NCBI GenBank assembly: GCA_036322835.1
Contig: AP027304.1
Location: 2,418,001 to 2,482,000, forward strand
Length of the DNA stretch: 64,000 bases
Direction: 5' to 3'
Source of the DNA: Tenuifilaceae bacterium CYCD
GTDB lineage: Bacteria; Bacteroidota; Bacteroidia; Bacteroidales; Tenuifilaceae
In this document: positions 56,501-64,000 of the stretch, piece by piece
Numbering within the stretch: position 1 is the stretch's first letter
Layout: each line of letters starts with the position of its first letter
The notes under the pieces: generated by a model
Told to the model about the DNA's origin: nothing
The model's input: the letters and a program-made list of their open reading frames with translations, nothing else
Databases searched by the model: none
Translations under genes and position numbers: made by a program

Positions 56501-57076
56501 CTATTTTACGATTCCTGCAAATCCCATAAATGCTAATGCTAATATGCCGGCAGTAATGAGGACAATCGGAACTCCTCGCATTCCTTTGGGAATATTGGCA
56601 AGTTCAAGTTGCTCTCTTATCCCTGCCATAATTACTAATGCAAATCCGAATCCAATTGCAATTGAGGCTCCGTATACTACACCCTCCAATAGGTTATAGT
56701 TTTTCTTGATTACCAGTATCGCTACCCCCAACACAGCACAGTTTGTTGTAATTAGTGGAAGAAATATTCCTAGTGCCTGATATAAGGCAGGACTTATTTT
56801 TTTCAGAATAATCTCAACCATTTGCACAAGTGCAGCTATGACCAATATGAATACGATTGTTTGCATGAATTGTAAACCTAAGGTATTCAGTACGAAAATT
56901 TGAAGTAGGTAGGTAACAATGGTTGCTAATACAATCACAAACGTAACGGCACCTGCCATTCCGAGTGATGTGCTAATTTTGTTGGATACTCCAAGAAATG
57001 GGCAAATTCCCAAAAATTGTGATAGTACCACATTGTTAACAAAAATTGCAGCTATAATAATTAGTATATATTCCAT
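56501..57076 (-). CDS. rnfA: Rnf electron transport complex subunit A
   Basis: The 191-residue subunit has six membrane helices and opens MEYILIIIAAIFVNNVVLSQFLGICPFLGVS. The PF02508 motifs around FLGICPFLGVS and TTNCAVLGVAILV each carry a cysteine expected to hold the buried iron-sulfur site shared with subunit E. Rnf couples ferredoxin oxidation by NAD to sodium or proton pumping. It is last in the operon, 11 bases after rnfE. Confidence 0.95.
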   Translation of the reverse strand: MEYILIIIAAIFVNNVVLSQFLGICPFLGVSNKISTSLGMAGAVTFVIVLATIVTYLLQIFVLNTLGLQFMQTIVFILVIAALVQMVEIILKKISPALYQALGIFLPLITTNCAVLGVAILVIKKNYNLLEGVVYGASIAIGFGFALVIMAGIREQLELANIPKGMRGVPIVLITAGILALAFMGFAGIVK

Positions 57077-57087
57077 ACGGCTGTATT

Positions 57088-57669
57088 TTATGCTTTTCTA
57101 ATTTTATTAACTATTGCTATGAGGTAACCGAACACGATGAATGCACCTGGGGCAAGTATGAATACCAAAATTCCATCTCCCGATATGAATTTGTGCCCAA
57201 AAATAGAACCATTGCCTAGCAGTTCCCTGATTGATCCAAGAACCGTTAATGCAAGCGTAAATCCGAGCCCCATGCCTAGCCCATCAAAGAAGGAAGATAT
57301 AACATTATTTTTACATGCGTATGCTTCGGCGCGGCCAAGTACAATACAGTTAACAACAATTAAAGGGATAAAAATTCCAAGTTTTTCATATAGCCCTTGG
57401 GTGTATGCTTGCATAAGTAAATCAACAACCGTAACAAAGGTTGCTATTACCACAACAAAAGCAGGAATGCGAACCTTGTCCGGAATAAATCTGGCCATCA
57501 TCGATATAGCCACATTACTACTGAAGAGTACAAATGTTGTGGCAAGTCCCATTCCCATCCCATTTAATGCCGAAGAGGTGGTTGCTAATGTTGGACATGT
57601 TCCTAGAACGAGTACTAGAATTGGGTTTTCTCGTAGCAAGCCCTTTGTGAAGTTTTTTAACTGGCTCAT
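57088..57669 (-). CDS. rnfE: Rnf electron transport complex subunit E
   Basis: The 193-residue membrane subunit pairs with RnfA. It opens FTKGLLRENPILVLVLGTCPTLATTSSALNG; the cysteine in GTCPTLA and the one in VVNCIVLGRAEA match the RnfA/E iron-sulfur pattern. Its ATG overlaps the rnfG stop by four bases. Confidence 0.95.
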   Translation of the reverse strand: MSQLKNFTKGLLRENPILVLVLGTCPTLATTSSALNGMGMGLATTFVLFSSNVAISMMARFIPDKVRIPAFVVVIATFVTVVDLLMQAYTQGLYEKLGIFIPLIVVNCIVLGRAEAYACKNNVISSFFDGLGMGLGFTLALTVLGSIRELLGNGSIFGHKFISGDGILVFILAPGAFIVFGYLIAIVNKIRKA

Positions 57670-58244
57670 TTTGCACCTCCTTCCTTAAATGCTTTAAATG
57701 CTCTTGAAACTGCATCGCAGTATGCTCTCGATGAAATCGTTGATGCTGTAATTGCGTCAACATCACCACCATCCTTTTTAACTTTAAGTTTAAAGGTTTC
57801 GGGGTTCTTCCCTTCGAACTGAATGCTGAAGTTTGATTTGCTGGGCTCCATTTTATCTCCTAATCCGGGCGTTTCTTTATGGGAAACCACGGCAATTTTA
57901 TATATTGATCCATCAGGGAGGAATCCCACCATTAATTCAATTAGTCCGGCAAATCCGTTATTGCTAAATGTCTTGATGGCGGTGCCAACAAGTTGACCAT
58001 CCTTTTTTGCTGGATATACAATTAGTTCTCCTCCATCAAGGTTGATTTGATAGGACTCATCTAAAGGTTGATTGTTGAATTCTGGTACAACCGCTTTAAT
58101 GGCATTATTGATTTTTGCCGTTTGAGCTTTTGCAATAGGCTCTTTGGTTGACTGATAGACCAATCCCAGCGCTGCTGATGCTACAAGTGTGATAACCAGC
58201 AGGGTGAGTGTCATATTTTTAAAGTTTGATTCAACTTTAGCCAT
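57666..58244 (-). CDS. rnfG: Rnf electron transport complex subunit G (FMN-binding)
   Basis: The product is 192 residues with one N-terminal membrane helix (about 8-28) and a periplasmic FMN-binding domain. The covalent flavin motif usually reads SGATxT or TGATxT; here it is DAITASTISSRA, with the acceptor threonine retained but Gly-Ala replaced by Ala-Ser. The GFLPDGSIYKIAVVSHKETPGLGDKM block is normal. It overlaps rnfD by 8 bases and rnfE by 4. Confidence 0.94.
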   Translation of the reverse strand: MAKVESNFKNMTLTLLVITLVASAALGLVYQSTKEPIAKAQTAKINNAIKAVVPEFNNQPLDESYQINLDGGELIVYPAKKDGQLVGTAIKTFSNNGFAGLIELMVGFLPDGSIYKIAVVSHKETPGLGDKMEPSKSNFSIQFEGKNPETFKLKVKKDGGDVDAITASTISSRAYCDAVSRAFKAFKEGGAK

Positions 58245-59241
58245 TTTTCTTCACCTCCTCTCCAAATCTTTTTGGTTTAACGTAACGGTTAAGTAGTGGT
58301 ACAAAGGCATTCATTATTAAAATTGCGAATGAAACCCCTTCTGGGTATGAACCCCAAACCCTAATAATCACAGTTAATAATCCAATTCCAATCCCGAAAA
58401 TCCACATCCCGGCTTTATTCATCGGCGATGTTACGTAGTCGGTGGCCATAAAAATTGCGCCAATCATTACGCCACCGGTTAATAGGTGGAATATTGGATC
58501 TGCGTTTTTCTCAGGATTAATTAGCCAAAGTATTCCAGTGAATACAAAGATTGTGGTAAATATTGATACTGGAATGTGCCATGTAATAACTTTAGTGAAA
58601 AGTAGCCAAGCAAATCCAATTAAAAGCGCAAATGCTGCAATTTCGCCGAGCGATCCACCCATAAGCCCCATGAACATTTGCATGTGGGTCGGGATTTTGT
58701 CGCTCATCTGGGATATGGTTTCTCCGTTCTTCAAGCCTTCTTTAAGAATGGCCAATGGAGTTGGCCCCGTAACTGCATCAATGTATTGTAGCCTCGACGC
58801 AACGGGCAATGGCCAGCTTGTCATTTGTACGGGGAAGGAAATGAGCATAAAAACACGTGCGGCCAACGCTGGATTAAACGGATTGTTGCCTAGTCCTCCA
58901 AAACTCATTTTTGCAACACCAATGGCAAATAAACTTCCAAAAACAACGATATACCAAGGTAAATTGCTTGGAACGTTAAAGGCTAGGAGTAATCCGGTTA
59001 CTATTGCTGAGCCATCTGTAATGGTTGGGGTTACTTTGAGTATGTACTTTTGAATGAGGTACTCAAAAATAACACACGAACCTACTGCTAGTAAAGTAAC
59101 TATAAGTGCCCCAAATCCAAAATAATAAAGCGATACTGCAAATGCAGGCATTAGGGCAAGCACCACATTGAACATCAGCCGACTTGTCGATTCTCCGCTG
59201 TGCACATGAGGTGATGGTGATACGATAATTTGCTTATCCAT
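58237..59241 (-). CDS. rnfD: Rnf electron transport complex subunit D
   Basis: The 334-residue subunit has about nine or ten membrane helices. It opens IVSPSPHVHSGESTSRLMFNVVLALMP. The GSAIVTGLLLAFNVPSNLPWY block and the covalent-FMN threonine region IDAVTGPTPL are conserved. It follows rnfC by 34 bases. Confidence 0.95.
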   Translation of the reverse strand: MDKQIIVSPSPHVHSGESTSRLMFNVVLALMPAFAVSLYYFGFGALIVTLLAVGSCVIFEYLIQKYILKVTPTITDGSAIVTGLLLAFNVPSNLPWYIVVFGSLFAIGVAKMSFGGLGNNPFNPALAARVFMLISFPVQMTSWPLPVASRLQYIDAVTGPTPLAILKEGLKNGETISQMSDKIPTHMQMFMGLMGGSLGEIAAFALLIGFAWLLFTKVITWHIPVSIFTTIFVFTGILWLINPEKNADPIFHLLTGGVMIGAIFMATDYVTSPMNKAGMWIFGIGIGLLTVIIRVWGSYPEGVSFAILIMNAFVPLLNRYVKPKRFGEEVKKNG

Positions 59242-59275
59242 TCGAAACTAGTTTATAGCTGGTTAAGTTTGATAA

Positions 59276-60613
59276 CTAATTTTTACGAGATCTGATAATC
59301 TTGCTAACTTCGGCTTTGCCAAGTCTTATATAGTCGAGTAGCGGAAGATGTGCTGGGCATTCAAAGCTACAAGATCCGCATTCCATACAATCAAGAACAT
59401 TTTCCTGTTCCATTCTGTCGAAAATCATTTGTTGGCCGAGTTTGTTAAGCAAGTATGGCTCCAATCCCATTGGGCAAATCGAAACACATTTAGCACAACG
59501 GATGCAAACACTCTCAGTTTTACGTTTTGATTCTTTGGATTGGAATACAATAATTCCTGAAGTTCCTTTTGTTACGGGAACATCTGTGTTAACCAGTGCT
59601 TTTCCCATCATTGGACCACCGTTAACAACTTTGCCAGTATCTTCGGGTAACCCTCCTGCTGCTGCAATAAGGTCGGAAACAGATGTTCCAATGCGTACCA
59701 TGTAGTTTGCCGTTCTAGGAAGAATTTTCCCTGTAACAGTTACAACACGCTCAAACAATGGTTTGTTTTTCTGTACGGCTTCATACACAGCAAAGGCTGT
59801 TCCTACATTATGTACCACAGTACCAATATCAATTGGTAGCCCTCCTGACGGAACTTCTCTATTAACAAGCGCTTTGATAAGTTGCTTCTCTCCTCCTTGG
59901 GGATATTTTACCTTTAGTGCATGAACTTCTATGCCTTTGTATTCGCCAGCAATGATTTTTAGGTAATTGATTGCATCGGGTTTGTTGTTTTCAATTCCAA
60001 TTAAAGCCTTGCTTACATTAAGGGCTTTCATTAAAATTTGAATTCCAACCATTAGTTCGTGTCCTTTTTCGAGCATCAGTCTGTGGTCGGATGTTAAATA
60101 AGGCTCACATTCAACGCCGTTAATTATGAGCACATCTGCTTTTTTACCCGAGGGAACGGATAATTTAACGTGCGATGGAAATGTTGCACCGCCAAGGCCA
60201 ACTATACCAGCCTCATTTATCCGTTTAATTATATCCTGGGAGGTTAACTGTATGTCTTTTTTTAGGTCAGTAGTACGGTCTATGCTTGATTCCCATTCGT
60301 CTCCCTCAACGGTTATTGTTATTGTCTGACGTTTGTATCCGGAACTATCGAGTACTGCATCTATTGATTCAACTGTTCCAGATACAGAGGAGTGTATATT
60401 TGCGGATACAAACCCTGCGCTTTGCGCAATTATTTGTCCTACTTTCACCTTATCGCCTTTGGCAACTAAAATGGTTGCAGGGGCGCCTATGTGTTGCGAT
60501 ACCGGAATGCTTACCTTCTGCGGTAATGGCAATATTTCTATTGATCTATTAGCCGATATTTTATTTTCTGATGGGTGAACCCCACCTTTCGAGAATGTTT
60601 TTAACATATTCAT
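59276..60613 (-). CDS. rnfC: Rnf electron transport complex subunit C
   Basis: The product is 445 residues, the NADH-facing soluble subunit. It opens with FSKGGVHPSENK. A GGATFPSHVKL flavin/NAD region follows, and two ferredoxin clusters lie at the C-terminus: CIRCAKCVSICPMGL and CMECGSCSFECPAHLP. Its length is standard for the short form. It begins 16 bases after rnfB. A start two codons later is possible. Confidence 0.95.
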   Translation of the reverse strand: MNMLKTFSKGGVHPSENKISANRSIEILPLPQKVSIPVSQHIGAPATILVAKGDKVKVGQIIAQSAGFVSANIHSSVSGTVESIDAVLDSSGYKRQTITITVEGDEWESSIDRTTDLKKDIQLTSQDIIKRINEAGIVGLGGATFPSHVKLSVPSGKKADVLIINGVECEPYLTSDHRLMLEKGHELMVGIQILMKALNVSKALIGIENNKPDAINYLKIIAGEYKGIEVHALKVKYPQGGEKQLIKALVNREVPSGGLPIDIGTVVHNVGTAFAVYEAVQKNKPLFERVVTVTGKILPRTANYMVRIGTSVSDLIAAAGGLPEDTGKVVNGGPMMGKALVNTDVPVTKGTSGIIVFQSKESKRKTESVCIRCAKCVSICPMGLEPYLLNKLGQQMIFDRMEQENVLDCMECGSCSFECPAHLPLLDYIRLGKAEVSKIIRSRKN

Positions 60614-60629
60614 CTATATTGAATAGTTA

Positions 60630-61496
60630 CTACTCCGTTTTTTCTGTTTGGACTTCAGCCTCAATCTTTGGCTTACGTGGAGGGAAATTGGCTTCCCGGA
60701 TTGCTCCTGTAGGGCATTCTTCAACACATTTTCTGCAAAGTTTGCACTTGTTGAAGTCGATGTAGGCAAGGTTGTTTTCCATGGTGATTGCATCGTGAGG
60801 GCATGTTTTTACGCATTTGCCACAGCCGATGCATGCTACTTGACAAGCTTTGCGGGCAATTCCTCCTTTGTCCTTGTTGATGCAGGAAACGAAAATGCGT
60901 TTACCTTTAGGTCCTTTTTTGCGAAGTTCGATGATGAATTTTGGGCATGCTTTTACGCAAGCTCCGCACGATGTGCATTTTTCTTCATCTACAACTGGTA
61001 GGAGGGTTGTGGGATCGATGTAGATTGCATCGAATTTGCATACCGCAACACAATCACCAAGGCCAAGGCATCCAAACTGACAACCGGTGTCCCCGCCATA
61101 CAGCGATGTGGCAATTTTGCATGATGTTGCACCATCGTACTGTACAATTCGTTTTCTGTTTTCAGGACTTCCAGCACAGCGGATCACGGCTACTTGAGTT
61201 TCTTTTGCTTCAACCGTTTTGCCCATAATAGCTGCAGCTGCAGCCATAGTGTCATTTCCGCCAACAGGACAAAACATTCTTGTTATGTCGTCGGTTTTCA
61301 CAAAAGCATCGGCAAATCCTCTACAGCCAGGGAATCCGCAACCTCCACAGTTTGCACCTGGGAGAATAGCCTCAACCTGATCGATACGAGGATCTTCGAA
61401 AACCTTAAACTTTTGTGCTACTAGGTATAAAATTATTGCAAGTACAATCCCCAGTAGACTTAACATTAAAATTGATAATAAAAGAACAGAACTCAT
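60630..61496 (-). CDS. rnfB: Rnf electron transport complex subunit B (ferredoxin-type)
   Basis: The product is 288 residues. A membrane anchor (about 4-27) is followed by the Fes domain GANCGGCGFPGCRGFADAF with a later MFCPVGG cysteine. Four-cluster ferredoxin modules follow (CVAVCKFDAI, CTSCGACVKACPK, CIGCGKCVKTCPHDAI, CKLCRKCVEECPTGAI). It accepts electrons from soluble ferredoxin. It begins 12 bases after rseC. Confidence 0.96.
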   Translation of the reverse strand: MSSVLLLSILMLSLLGIVLAIILYLVAQKFKVFEDPRIDQVEAILPGANCGGCGFPGCRGFADAFVKTDDITRMFCPVGGNDTMAAAAAIMGKTVEAKETQVAVIRCAGSPENRKRIVQYDGATSCKIATSLYGGDTGCQFGCLGLGDCVAVCKFDAIYIDPTTLLPVVDEEKCTSCGACVKACPKFIIELRKKGPKGKRIFVSCINKDKGGIARKACQVACIGCGKCVKTCPHDAITMENNLAYIDFNKCKLCRKCVEECPTGAIREANFPPRKPKIEAEVQTEKTE

Positions 61497-61508
61497 ATAG
61501 GTTGGTTT

Positions 61509-61934
61509 TTATGAGAGTTTTTCAATTTCAAAGGTGAATCGTTTGGCTATAGCACTTTTGAATAAGTAAAGGATTAGATAGTATGGAATTAGCATTAGTA
61601 GAGCGAGTAATCCCGATATTCCTTCGTTTATTCCTGCTACTGTGAATATAACCAGCGATACTATTAGTACAATAAGGGGTAATATGTAACCAAGAAATAG
61701 TGCTTTATATCCCAACGATCGTCTTAGAAGCACTTTTACAATTTCACCTACAAAAAAGTTGTGGTTTGATTTTGTAATAACTACAACCTTTTCGGAAGTA
61801 TCAGAAGCGGTACATGCTCCTTTTGCATGGCAACTCGCGCAGGCCGATTGGCTCGTAATAATAACTCTAATGTCGGTTGGTGTTACTGCATCCACACGGC
61901 CTAAATGCTCAATTACATCTGGTTTTGAAGGCAT
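61509..61934 (-). CDS. RseC-family protein (Rnf-associated)
   Basis: The 141-residue protein has two central membrane helices (about 78-98 and 104-124) in a SoxR-reducing-system RseC fold. The N-terminal cysteine cluster CASCHAKGAC may bind a metal or iron-sulfur centre. In Bacteroidetes RseC commonly heads the rnf operon, and here it does so. It has an exact -7 box 23 bases upstream. Confidence 0.9.
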   Translation of the reverse strand: MPSKPDVIEHLGRVDAVTPTDIRVIITSQSACASCHAKGACTASDTSEKVVVITKSNHNFFVGEIVKVLLRRSLGYKALFLGYILPLIVLIVSLVIFTVAGINEGISGLLALLMLIPYYLILYLFKSAIAKRFTFEIEKLS

Positions 61935-61957
61935 TTTTTCGATTGTTAAATCGACTA

Positions 61958-61965
61958 CAAAAATA
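61958..61965 (-). promoter_or_regulatory. Bacteroidetes -7 box (TATTTTTG) for the rseC-rnf operon
   Basis: This is an exact TAnnTTTG match on the minus strand, ending 23 bases before the rseC ATG. A minus-strand TTG at 61981-61983 is a possible -33 element. Confidence 0.6.
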
Positions 61966-62174
61966 AATTTCTTTGTCTATCAATATTTAAATTGTTAAAC
62001 AATTGATTAATTTATAACGAATCCAAATAGAGTGTACGGTTTGTTTATTGGTTTTGAATAATCAATATAATTATTCATTTTTCAATCGTTTGCGTTGATA
62101 TATTCTGCTTTTACTTATCAATACTATGCGTTTTTTCTGGTTGATTATATCTTTACAAAAAAAGAATTTGGTTC

Positions 62175-62181
62175 GAAGGAG
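62175..62181 (+). promoter_or_regulatory. Shine-Dalgarno-like site of the CotH gene
   Basis: GAAGGAG lies 7 bases before the ATG at 62189 and decides between that start and the in-frame ATG at 62126. Such sites are rare in this window. Confidence 0.55.
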
Positions 62182-62188
62182 ATTTTCG

Positions 62189-64000
62189 ATGCGCCATTTA
62201 AAATTTGTGTGTGTTGTTTCACTGGTCTTAATTTTTAGAATAGATCTTCATTCTCAAAACTTGTTTCCCGAAAATGAGCCTGTTTATGTTGATACTGAAG
62301 TTCCTCGGATTGACATTACGATGCAGGATGTTGATTTACAAAATCTCTATAAGTCGGGAAACGAGTTAAGTAATGTGGAGTATCGATCTGTATTTGTGTT
62401 TTCTTCTTCAAGTTTAGTTGACACTGTTTTTGATGTCGGGGTAAGGTTTAGAGGAAATACCTCGAGGTACTCACAGAAAAAGTCTTTTAAAGTTTCGTTT
62501 AACACATTCGTGGTTGGCCAGAAGTTTCATGGTTTAGAGAAATTGAATTTGAATGGAGAGCATAACGATCCATCTATTATTCGCTCTAAACTTTGCTGGG
62601 ATATGCTTAATAGTATAGGAGTGCCTGCCCCACGGGCAAGTCATGTAAGGCTATATATCAACAATCAGTATTATGGATTATATATTAGTGTTGAGCATAT
62701 TGACGATCAATTTATAAAACTACGTTTTGGCAATAGCAACGGGAATTTGTATAAATGCCTTTATCCGGCTGATCTAACCTATCGTGGGGCAAATCCCAAT
62801 AGCTATAAGTTTACGGCAAACGGCTATAGGGTTTACGATTTGAAAACTAATGTGGAGGCCGACGATTATTCCGATATCGCAAAGTTAATACAGGTGATTA
62901 ATCAAACTTCCGTTAGCGAACTACCTGCAAAGTTGGAACCTATTTTCAATGTTAATACATTCCTTAAATATTTGGCCCTTGAGGCATTGGTAGGAAATTG
63001 GGATGGATATTCGTACAACAAAAACAACTTTTACCTTTATAAGAATACATCTACCGGTCAATTTGAGTTTATCCCTTATGATCTTGATAATACTTTTGGG
63101 ATAGATTGGTTCGGCATAGATTGGGCTACCCGTAACGTTGTGTCGTGGAGTAGTTCGGAGGAACGTCCGTTGACCAAGAAGATTCTTTCTGTTGATGTGT
63201 ACAAAAAACGATACCTGTTTTTTATTAAGGAATTGCAGGGAAATTGGTTCAGTCCTTCTGTATTAAATGCAAAGGCCAATTCTATTCACTATAGGATTCG
63301 TCAATATGCTAATTCCGATTCTTACAGATCGCTAGATTATGGCTGGAGCAATGCTGATTTTGATAATTCTTATAGCCAATCGTTGGGAGGACACGTAAAG
63401 TATGGACTAATCCCTTATATCAATAAAAGGAATCAGTATGCAAGTTCACAGTTTACTATTGCGAATATACCTCCAGTAGTTTTCAATGTTTATCACAAGG
63501 TGATATCGCACAAAGTACCAATTACAATTGCTGCACATGTAGATGACGAGGATGATCCTAAAAGTGTTAAACTGACTTATTGGACAAATAGTGGCAATAC
63601 CCATGAGGTTGATATGGTTGTTGATAGTAGTATGTTTTACTCCGTAACATTAGATCCAATGGATGAGTCATTCTCCACATTTAGCTATTATATCACGGCT
63701 GTCGATGATAAAGATCAGAATACTCGAGAACCGCTGGTTGGGGAGTATTGTGTGAATTTGTCGAATAACTCAAGCCTGTCGCTTTGCATAAATGAGGTAA
63801 TGACTTCGAACACCCATATCTATCCCGATGAGTATGGAGATTATTCCGATTGGATTGAACTGTATAACTATGGTTCAAGCCCTATTACGTTAGGTGATAT
63901 CTGCATTACCGATAATCTTGATAAACCGGGTAAGTGGCAATTTCCCGATCTGACAATTCAGCCTGGAGAATTCAAACTGTTTTGGGCCGATGGAAATATT
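62189..64000 (+). CDS. CotH-kinase/lamin-tail secreted protein (3' end outside window)
   Basis: The first 604 codons are present and the frame runs off the right edge. The signal peptide opens MRHLKFVCVVSLVLIF and ends near HSQ. The CotH domain spans about residues 85-420: VRFRGNTSRYSQKKSFKVSF, GLEKLNLNGEHNDPSIIRSKL, YGLYISVEHID and the catalytic-looking FIPYDLDNTFGIDW. A beta domain follows, and then a lamin-tail domain (SLCINEVMTSNTHIYPDEYGDYSDWIELYN) at the edge. CotH kinases phosphorylate proteins; in Bacteroidetes such proteins often end in a type IX sorting domain, which would lie beyond the window. An SD-like site (62175-62181) supports the ATG at 62189 over the in-frame ATG at 62126. 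It is divergent from the rnf operon. Confidence 0.9.
   Translation, partial: MRHLKFVCVVSLVLIFRIDLHSQNLFPENEPVYVDTEVPRIDITMQDVDLQNLYKSGNELSNVEYRSVFVFSSSSLVDTVFDVGVRFRGNTSRYSQKKSFKVSFNTFVVGQKFHGLEKLNLNGEHNDPSIIRSKLCWDMLNSIGVPAPRASHVRLYINNQYYGLYISVEHIDDQFIKLRFGNSNGNLYKCLYPADLTYRGANPNSYKFTANGYRVYDLKTNVEADDYSDIAKLIQVINQTSVSELPAKLEPIFNVNTFLKYLALEALVGNWDGYSYNKNNFYLYKNTSTGQFEFIPYDLDNTFGIDWFGIDWATRNVVSWSSSEERPLTKKILSVDVYKKRYLFFIKELQGNWFSPSVLNAKANSIHYRIRQYANSDSYRSLDYGWSNADFDNSYSQSLGGHVKYGLIPYINKRNQYASSQFTIANIPPVVFNVYHKVISHKVPITIAAHVDDEDDPKSVKLTYWTNSGNTHEVDMVVDSSMFYSVTLDPMDESFSTFSYYITAVDDKDQNTREPLVGEYCVNLSNNSSLSLCINEVMTSNTHIYPDEYGDYSDWIELYNYGSSPITLGDICITDNLDKPGKWQFPDLTIQPGEFKLFWADGNI

Overview
The window is a continuous piece of a bacterial chromosome from the phylum Bacteroidota, most likely order Bacteroidales. 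The 16S fragment carries the Bacteroidetes-type stretch around 497-515. Promoter -7 boxes of the form TAnnTTTG precede many genes. Shine-Dalgarno sequences are nearly absent. Two genes encode C-terminal type IX secretion sorting domains. The rRNA genes are strikingly GC-rich (two 60-base lines of the 16S that I counted are about 68% and 72% G+C), while the protein genes look near 40%. That contrast is typical of thermophiles, so a moderately thermophilic Bacteroidales (for example a Tenuifilaceae relative) is my guess; the genus is inference only.

Layout. 1-4552 is an rRNA operon on the + strand, truncated at the left edge: 16S (3' two thirds), tRNA-Ile, tRNA-Ala, 23S, 5S and a strong terminator. 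4.9-11.4 kb holds a PsiE-family membrane protein, a long-chain acyl-CoA synthetase behind a perfect 17-bp palindrome, a radical SAM protein, a SPOR lipoprotein, an MFS carrier and a secreted unknown. 11.4-19.8 kb is a minus-strand run: RelA/SpoT, a Fur-family regulator and PurA, preceded by a secreted type IX substrate and an M16 peptidase pair. 20-25 kb (+) has a ClC channel with CBS domains, a lone receiver protein, GlyA, a small membrane protein and a TauE/SafE permease. 25-31.5 kb (-) has TamB followed by ExbB, ExbD and TonB. TsaD (+) then meets a hybrid sensor kinase (-) tail to tail.

35.4-42.6 kb (-) contains a DUF5063 / 3'-5' exonuclease / rRNA methyltransferase operon, proline dehydrogenase, a small lipoprotein, a secreted S1/P1-type nuclease and RecQ. 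42.8-50.2 kb (+) contains GuaB and then an envelope-biogenesis operon (two-domain parvulin, SurA-like lipoprotein, SurA-like parvulin, OstA/LptA-like protein). 50.2-52.8 kb (-) has a small acidic DUF2795-type protein, a PduO cobalamin adenosyltransferase, a LolD/MacB-type ABC ATPase and a methyltransferase. 53-56.4 kb (+) has RecG, a DUF3108 protein and a small lipoprotein. 56.5-61.9 kb (-) is a complete Rnf operon led by RseC. A CotH-kinase/lamin-tail secreted protein runs off the right edge.

The genes are mostly core metabolism and envelope maintenance. I see no prophage, insertion sequence, CRISPR array or defence island. The most unusual single item is the hybrid sensor kinase at 32710-35064: its phosphoacceptor histidine is replaced by phenylalanine although the ATP-binding and receiver domains look intact. 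The next most useful items are the missing canonical start of tamB, several perfect inverted repeats in regulatory positions, and a set of eleven exact TAnnTTTG boxes that fix promoter positions and several start codons. I did not find a convincing undescribed multi-gene system.
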